64,000 nt of DNA from Dactylellina haptotyla (taxonomy: Eukaryota > Ascomycota > Orbiliomycetes > Orbiliales > Orbiliaceae): NCBI GenBank assembly GCA_031310005.1, contig CM062385.1, forward strand, positions 2,666,001-2,730,000. The letters run 5' to 3'. The translations under genes were made by a program, and so were the position numbers. The first letter of the stretch is position 1; every line of letters starts with the position of its first letter. The notes below the pieces were generated by a model. The model was not told where the DNA came from and ran no database searches. It saw only the letters and a list, made by a program, of their open reading frames with translations. Shown piece by piece: positions 57,627 through 64,000 of this stretch.

Positions 57627-59777
57627 ATGGTATCTTTTATTTTCTCATACCAACTAATCCCCTCAAAATTATCGCGAGCGGGCGATGTCGTTGCACCTCG
57701 AATATTATACCAGAGCTTTCTGACGAATTCGAAGAGCAACTTTCTCATAGGTTCTGTGGTTATAACCGGGGTCTTAATATTCGCTTACGTCGCCAAAGCC
57801 GGCATTCGAGTAACCGCCGCCCAACAGACTTCGCCTATATTTCCCTCAAAGCTCTTCCCTACCACAAGGAGAACTCTCAGAGCGGATTCCATTACCCTAG
57901 CTTATCGGCTTTTATATTACAAACTCCAGAACGCGGAAGATCATCCAGATATCGGTTCTCAGGCTTGGCATAAACTTCAACAACTTTTCGATTTAACCTT
58001 GTCCCGAGCTGCTGAATCCAAGGATACTAGTATTCTCTCAATTTCAAAATATCATTATGAGACACTAGAACTCTTTTTGAAAAGCGTCGAAACTCGGACC
58101 TTGGAGCAATGGGCAGCATATCTGGATCGCCGTTCCCATGGAAGAAGTCGGGAACTATTTAGAGATCAATCCTATGCAGTTCATTGGTTGCGACTCGCCG
58201 CGCCCGTCAAATATGTTGACGGGAACTGGTTAAGCAGAATCCATAACTCTTATATTCCTTTTAACCTTCGACGGATCACCCGTATTGCATGGCAGATATT
58301 CTCCGAAGAATTAGGAGATGGGGACCTCGCAAAAAATCATGTTTACATCTATTCCAAACTTCTTCAGTCTGTTGGGGTATATATTGGTCCCGGTAACTCA
58401 AGCACTTTCGTCGATACATCTGAGAACCCCGGGGAAGATCCACGAGTATGGGCTGCTGCTGTTGCGCAGCTAGCGTTGGGTTTATTTCCAGAAGAGTTGT
58501 TACCTGAGATTCTTGGCTTCAATCTTGCGTACGAAGCTGTGACGCTCGAAACCTTGATATGCGTTCATGAGCTCAAGGAACTCAAAATCGACCCTACGTA
58601 CTTCAACCTGCATGTCACAATCGATAATGCTGATTCGGGACACACGGCAATGGCACTGCAAGCCGTGATAGAATTGATGAAAACGTGCCAAAATCCCACC
58701 GCAGAAGCCAAAATGTGGCGGAGAATCCAAACAGGTTATATACTAGCCGAAGGGCTTCCAGTTAGCCCACGACCATTGACATCCACAGAGTGGATGGTTT
58801 TGGATATATTTTCGAAGAAGTGTGGACCAGCGAAACCTTCACATCGAAGTTGCAAGGGTAAAATTGGTGGAAGAACTCTGGAACAATGGTTAGATCCTTC
58901 TTTCTGGGAACAGCGAAAATATGTATTCTTGGAAGCTCTAGGGTCTTCAAGCTGGATTTCAAGGGGGAGACCGGAGAAAACGAAACTGATTCAAGAAATT
59001 GTGTGGAAAGGGAGAATGTTTGGAGCCTTTACATTAAAAGAGACAGAGGTATTGAAAGACTGGGTGGTAGAAATGGCAGAAATGGATAGAGAGAGTCCTT
59101 GGGGAGATACGAAGACGGCAGCAGGACTGTACAGTCGATTCATAGGCCTCCATCTAACCCCAAAGTTCCATGAGGCGTCGATACAGAGATTCGTTAAGTA
59201 TGAGTCTAAGTTGCTACCAGACATACCGACCCAGATACCGTTTCAAGGTCTTGGGATATGCGAATTCCCTTGGGAAGTATTGCTTGCCGCTGGAGTCCCA
59301 TTTCAGTACTATCTATCTAATCCTACAAGCGCAGCTACATTGCGAGGTATGGCTGTCTTGAGAATCCTTCGAATTTTGAACGGCCTAGGTGATGTTGGCG
59401 ATCTTGTAGCAGGTATGGATGAAGTATTTCAACCCTCAAACGAAAGTGTAGTAGATCTTGCGAGCTATATGAAGAACTACGACACCAAAGAAACAAGTGT
59501 AATATTGGGGCGTGAATGGACATGGCTAGAAGCAATCTCTATAGCTCCAGAAGCAAACTTCCAGTTTCTCGTTGGTGCACAATATGCCATTACTCTCATT
59601 ATGACTGCTTCAGAGGGCTTCAAGATGCGGGACAGAAGCAAAATCATTCCATTGAGGGATATGGGCTTTAAAGTCTATAAGGAATTAGAACGCCTAAATT
59701 TAAAACGAAATTGGGAATGCAAACGGGGTTTCTGGGCAACGATGGATATGATGGCCCAAAATTGCTTCCTGAATTGA
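57627..59777 (+). CDS. haem-oxygenase-like di-iron (HDO) superfamily protein
   Basis: One intronless exon, 716 residues. A hydrophobic helix lies near residues 37-58 (FLIGSVVITGVLIFAYVAKAG). The central domain, about residues 205-345, matches the iron-containing redox enzyme family (PF14518 type): a Glu and His in EELGDGDLAKNHVYIYSKLL (about 228-240), a Glu in FNLAYEAVTLE (about 305), and a His/Asp/His set in YFNLHVTIDNADSGHTAMA (about 328-340). Bacterial relatives such as UndA, BesC and SznF use this fold for O2-dependent cleavage or N-oxygenation. The extra spacing before the last His is kept in fungal proteins that I recall. The C-terminal 370 residues are helical and unrecognised. It could be a membrane-tethered oxygenase of unknown substrate. 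The lack of introns contrasts with its neighbours. Confidence 0.72.
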   Translation: MVSFIFSYQLIPSKLSRAGDVVAPRILYQSFLTNSKSNFLIGSVVITGVLIFAYVAKAGIRVTAAQQTSPIFPSKLFPTTRRTLRADSITLAYRLLYYKLQNAEDHPDIGSQAWHKLQQLFDLTLSRAAESKDTSILSISKYHYETLELFLKSVETRTLEQWAAYLDRRSHGRSRELFRDQSYAVHWLRLAAPVKYVDGNWLSRIHNSYIPFNLRRITRIAWQIFSEELGDGDLAKNHVYIYSKLLQSVGVYIGPGNSSTFVDTSENPGEDPRVWAAAVAQLALGLFPEELLPEILGFNLAYEAVTLETLICVHELKELKIDPTYFNLHVTIDNADSGHTAMALQAVIELMKTCQNPTAEAKMWRRIQTGYILAEGLPVSPRPLTSTEWMVLDIFSKKCGPAKPSHRSCKGKIGGRTLEQWLDPSFWEQRKYVFLEALGSSSWISRGRPEKTKLIQEIVWKGRMFGAFTLKETEVLKDWVVEMAEMDRESPWGDTKTAAGLYSRFIGLHLTPKFHEASIQRFVKYESKLLPDIPTQIPFQGLGICEFPWEVLLAAGVPFQYYLSNPTSAATLRGMAVLRILRILNGLGDVGDLVAGMDEVFQPSNESVVDLASYMKNYDTKETSVILGREWTWLEAISIAPEANFQFLVGAQYAITLIMTASEGFKMRDRSKIIPLRDMGFKVYKELERLNLKRNWECKRGFWATMDMMAQNCFLN

Positions 59778-59915
59778 TGTTGGATACCAATATATAAAAG
59801 GTTCACCGGGCATTTCTTTCAATTTTTTTATAGACCATAGAATCTGAACTGTAAACATAAGCGTTCTATTGAAAGCACGAGAATCAGCAGGCAGCGAAAA
59901 TAAATCTACAATGTT

Positions 59916-60705
59916 CTAAACCACCCCCAAGAACTTCACAAAAGCCTTGGTCACTAGAACTCCATCGTGTTGATCGTCGAGTCTTTGGAGAGCGTCTGCA
60001 TATGTGTCGTCCGGTATTATTTTGCTTTCATTCCTCATCTTAAGGAGTTCACCAGTTATCTCCGGTCTGAATTCTGGATGTCCTTGCACTGTGAATACTT
60101 CGCCGGCTTTATAAAGGGAATGGATTTCTGTCTTGGGAGTGTAGGCGAGAACTTGGAAGCCATTAGGACATTCCCGTACGATATCACGGTTCATAAGATG
60201 CAGCGTCTATAGTGCACGTTAGCTTGTACGTAAACAAACCCAATCTGGTTCTACTTACGATAGTGTCTTTTCCAAATATTTCCTTGCCCTTATCATGAAG
60301 GCTGAGAACTGTTGGCGCAACTTCCCAACCGGCTTCGTTCCTATTGACCAAGCTGCCTAACGCCCGACCTACGATCTGATGCCCAAAGCAGATCCCAATG
60401 ACAGGTATCTTTTTGGCGATACATTCCTTCGTAAATTCAACGAGATTATTGATCCATGGGATATCTTCCCAAGCGTTATACCGGGATCCGGATATCAGAA
60501 TTCCGTCTACAGCGTCACTAGTTGGAAGAGTCTCTTCGGCATTGTACCGGATGGTCGTTATACTGTCAGCCGGGATGTTGAGGCTCTTTGCCGCCTCAGC
60601 AAACAGCGTGGTCCAGACTCCAGCATGCCCACCGAGAGATTTCCGTGCGGCGTCAAGAGGCTGGTCGCACTCGAGTACAGCAAGTTTGAAAGGGTTGGGA
60701 GCCAT
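59916..60705 (-). CDS. class I glutamine amidotransferase-like protein
   Basis: Two exons, 60705-60259 and 60206-59916, give 245 residues. The start MAPNPFKLAVLECDQP at 60705 is preferred to an upstream in-frame ATG at 60777. The nucleophile elbow is GICFGHQIVGRALGS with its cysteine, and the distal catalytic pair is in VQGHPEF (His, Glu), so the triad is complete. Also seen: DGILISGSRYNAWED and a C-terminal DTYADALQRLDDQHDG. Such single-domain fungal proteins resemble the GATase domain of GMP synthase; some cleave gamma-glutamyl bonds in sulfur metabolism and secondary metabolism (GliK-unlike). The true substrate is unknown. It converges with the di-iron protein gene, 138 bases apart. Confidence 0.87.
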
Positions 60706-60948
60706 GGCGGTCAATGATTGGTAAGTTGGAAGGGGAATGGTCGTGATTCGAGATTCGAGATCGTTTGCCAAGCACAAGTTTGTATGATGAAACAGATATA
60801 ATTGTGTTGAGCGAGTTCCTCCTTAAAACTTTAGTTTCCGCATAGAACTTCCAAAAATTCGTGCTTATAATTTATTTTTTTATTTTATTTTATTGATATT
60901 TGTAAAGGGGAAACAGAAATAAATCAATCCAAACTTCAACAAAGGTTA

Positions 60949-63171
60949 TTATAAAGTTGTCAAGTCTTCGAACACCCGATCTAGGCAAGATTCCGATTCA
61001 ACAGTTGAATCAGAGTCTGGCTGGACTATTCCTATATCTGGGTAGAACTTTGGACCTCGCAAAACCATAATCTTGGTTAAATAATTTTGACTAGGACTAG
61101 AGATACCAAGATTGGGGACTCTGTTTCTGTATTCAACATCGCGCTGGAGCCATGGTATCGCGGACTCGAAATTGCCATATTCCATATGAATCTTCCCCAG
61201 CCGATAAAATGTCGTGTACAAACGTGGAGAATCCCAAAATGAGGTTTTTGATTGATGGTATGCAGCGTATTCATAAGATGCTATCACATCTGTCACTCCG
61301 CCCCGGCCCATATGCTTAAGAATATCGCCAAGCATTAAAAACTCAATGGCCATATTTGCGTGGCCATGTGTCTTGTAAAAATGGCCTATGTGGGGGCTTT
61401 TTTGCTTATGCAGCTCGAGTATCTCTTGAATAGCTTTGGCGTGGGTAGGTGCCAATTTCCGTTGCTGATAAAGATTAGCATATCTGAGAATGGTGCGAGT
61501 ACTGTCTGGCATGCTATCCTGATTTTCGTTGCATCCCCGCAGCTCTCTAGAGAGATGATGATACTGCGAATATATTTCTTCTGCCTTTTGATATTCCCCC
61601 GCCCAGATATGTGCGCGAGCAAGGTGTGAGAGCGCATGGGGTCCATCTAAAGTTTGATTCTTCATCAAACCCAGACTTTGCACTTTCTTGAGCAGCAATT
61701 TGGAAAAGGAAATTAGATCCTCAGCATTCGGAGTGTCGATTTGCTCGAGCACTCCAGCAATAGCGAACATAGTTTGAATGACCAGGTAATGATTTGGTCC
61801 AAAAAGGTTCTTCATCTTCAGAAAGTGAACTATCTGTGTTCGAAAGTCGAACCAGAGCCTTGAATTCCTCTCACCCTGAGCGGGTAAGACCACTTTCAAA
61901 ATATTCTGGAAATTCTTTAGAAATATATTCTCTAGAATCCTCCAATCATTTAACTCGTCTAGCGCATTTTTAAGATCGAGTCTAGGTTCGTGATGTAGAA
62001 AGCTCTCAAGTATGCCTAGTGGGAGATGTCCCATATATCGGCCTGGAATGATGGGGATTCGGCTAGTCCACATGATCCTATCATGGCATTGAGAGACACA
62101 CTCATCTGGTCTGCATTCTTGGTTCGCCCTATTAATGACCCACTGCGCGAATTCCTTCCGAATGGAGAGCCATTGGGCAAGGTGGGGGTAGTAATAGTCT
62201 GACCACTTCTCAGGGTGATCTGCGAGCGATAGCTTTTCAAGACCGAATGTACGCATTTGCATTGAGACTACTTCGAAGTTCCTAGCCAATCCTGGGACAA
62301 TAACTCCAAGAGAGTCCTGTGAAGCTTGTTCATTTGCGAGTACGAGGGAAGATGGGTTGGCAGACAGGCTTTCAGGAAAGCCAGGAGAAAATTTTGGAAG
62401 TTGGTCCTTGATTTTATTTCCCTGGTGGCAGATATTGCATTCTCCGTCTACATCGGTCGGGCTAGTAATACCGTGTTCGAGATGAATACCGTTGGCTTCG
62501 ACCTCGTTCGAACGTAGAGCATCATCGCGTTGCGTCGGTTTAACCACCCTGATACCAGATGAACTTATAGATTCTTTAAGATGTTCTCGTTAGTTGATAT
62601 AAACCCCAAATAACTATTATTAACAAAGCCGGCTGCGAAATTCACAAATTCTAACCTGAAGCTTCGGCTCGTCTATTTCTGACTATTAGAGCTTTCTGCG
62701 ATGGTCGAACTAATTGCTCGCCACGAAGCAAATAATCGACATCTGGTCCTCCTTCTTCCTCTCGGATTCTCTCAACTTCCCTTATATAAGCCCGTTGTGC
62801 TTTAGTAGTATTACGATTACTAATACCCCAGCGATCGAGCAGGTATTTAAGTTGATGCAGCCTGTCCAGAATTAGTACAGCCCCATGGTTTTCGAGCAGT
62901 TAAATACATAATGTATCATAGATCCCTAGAGCACTAACTTGATATGGACACCGATATCGCTCAGCGACTTAATAATTTCCTGATGTTTCTGGCCCTTTGC
63001 TCGTGCCGTCTGGATAAATTCCTTGTATTGCGTGAATCCAGCAACAGGTTGCCAGCTCCTCAGTTTCCGAGCAGTGGGGTCGCAAATTTCAAAATTGTTG
63101 TCAGGATCTGCTACTTCGATAACTGAGACCGTTAGACGTAAGGCCTTTTGTTTACGAGATAACCTAGCCAT
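60949..63171 (-). CDS. putative Clr5/TPR-like protein
   Basis: Three exons, 63171-62939, 62861-62656 and 62573-60949, join in frame to about 687 residues. The N-terminus is basic (MARLSRKQKALRLTV) and leads to a helix-turn-helix-like segment across the first junction: IKSLSDIGVHIKLHQLKYLLDRWG, then NRNTTKAQRAYIREVERIREE. This layout with conserved RWG resembles the Clr5-type domain of fungal proteins. A cysteine pair CNIC sits in a disordered linker. The C-terminal 400 residues are helical with TPR-like pairs, e.g. ALSHLARAHIWAGEYQKAEE and TTFYRLGKIHMEYGNFESAI. The second intron has an ACTAAC branch site. It may be a DNA-binding regulator of the neighbourhood; this is inference. Confidence 0.65.
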
Positions 63172-64000
63172 GGTAGTAGTAATGGTATATACGCGGCAAC
63201 GAGTGTATAGATTCCGACACCTCGAGGACCAGTCTCGTAACTTCGAGGACTTCGGCTTGACTGTTTGTTTAAATTTTGTGTTGATCAGAGCTGCGGAGCT
63301 AGAAAGTGACTATTCAAGACGGAAAATCGACAACGGCAGGTGTTTATTAAAATACCGAAAACGCTGAGAAGAATTACAAAACCGGTGAACCTTTCTATTT
63401 GAAATGGAAAGTATAACTTTCATGATATGATTATGCTAGTATCGCAACCAGCTACGAAACCTTGCGCGATGTATATTCATGCATGCATGATCATGTTAAA
63501 GGAGTCCGTCCTCGGATTGGCAGATAAGCCAATGCGCCTAGCCTTGCCAAGCTGAAAAAGTAGAAAATACAAATTAGGACACCTGCAGGAAGAGATGGGG
63601 TATTCGCAATGCCACGGCTATATAATTTTTGAGGCCGTGTACCATGCTAGCATTTTTTACTATACTAAAAATCCTGCCTGATAATCTGCCTAGTAACCAA
63701 ATTGCTGTCCGCCGCACCCACATCTAAAAACTATTTTTAGATTTTCAAAGTTCGTGACTTCTCAATCGCAGTTGCTATATCTATACTACATCCATCAGTA
63801 GGCGAACGAAGTATAGCTAGTTCAAGACCCTAACGTGCTGCAACGTAGAGTCGACAAACTAGACCAAGCATAGTATCCTAAAACCGATAAATTTGAAGCT
63901 GGTGGTACGATGGACGAGGAAATTAGAGAGCGGATAAGAGAGATCTTAACGGGAGGCGGGGCGACAGTCTTGAAGATTAATGTGGTTCATTATTAAATTC
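63172..64000. other. intergenic to right edge
   Basis: No gene could be supported. A 28-codon frame at 63910-63996 (MDEEIRERIREIL onward) is too short to call, though it could be a first exon. Confidence 0.4.

Overview
The window looks like nuclear DNA of a filamentous ascomycete. Genes have short introns (about 45-110 bases), GT-AG borders and CTAAC-type branch points, and the housekeeping genes are clearly ascomycete in type: Rrp9, proteasome beta-4, a 161-residue tropomyosin, Trm112, eIF3m, LSm5, Fcf1, an INSIG-domain protein and sphingolipid C9-methyltransferase. A Leotiomycetes-like fungus is my guess, with low confidence. Exon borders were worked out by eye from reading frame, splice signals and family similarity.

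Layout. 0-12.4 kb is accessory in character: a pair of dynamin-like (SLIP-GC-type) GTPase paralogues converging tail to tail, an F-box protein, and a BTB/POZ protein that appears to be spliced onto a C-terminal membrane domain. 12.6-37.0 kb is a dense conserved core covering ribosome biogenesis (Rrp9, Fcf1), translation (eIF3m, Trm112), RNA decay or splicing (LSm5), protein turnover (proteasome beta-4), cytoskeleton and mitosis (tropomyosin, a securin candidate), lipid and sterol biology (sphingolipid C9-methyltransferase, INSIG) and a DEDDy exonuclease. 37.0-50.4 kb is sparse and AT-rich, with an SRPBCC protein, a CSI2-like wall protein and a GPI-anchored cysteine-rich protein separated by 2-4 kb of apparently empty DNA. 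50.4-63.2 kb is again accessory.

Two things stand out in the last part. First, just downstream of a small secreted-protein gene (50415-50876) lies a 1.3-kb array (about 50.92-52.25 kb) of eleven hairpins, all in the same orientation. The loop sequence is conserved, while the stem sequence changes from copy to copy and stays paired, including G-U pairs. The first eight copies alternate strictly between two stem types. This is the pattern of a structured RNA and I recognise no known family.

Second, a run of uncommon enzymes follows: a tyrosyl-tRNA-synthetase-like protein that keeps its HIGH and KMSSS ATP-binding motifs but has lost the residues that recognise tyrosine, an isopenicillin-N-synthase-like Fe(II) oxygenase, a haem-oxygenase-like di-iron protein of 716 residues, a class I glutamine amidotransferase and a TPR/Clr5-like protein. 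Together these could form an undescribed small biosynthetic locus. The link between them is inference from proximity only.
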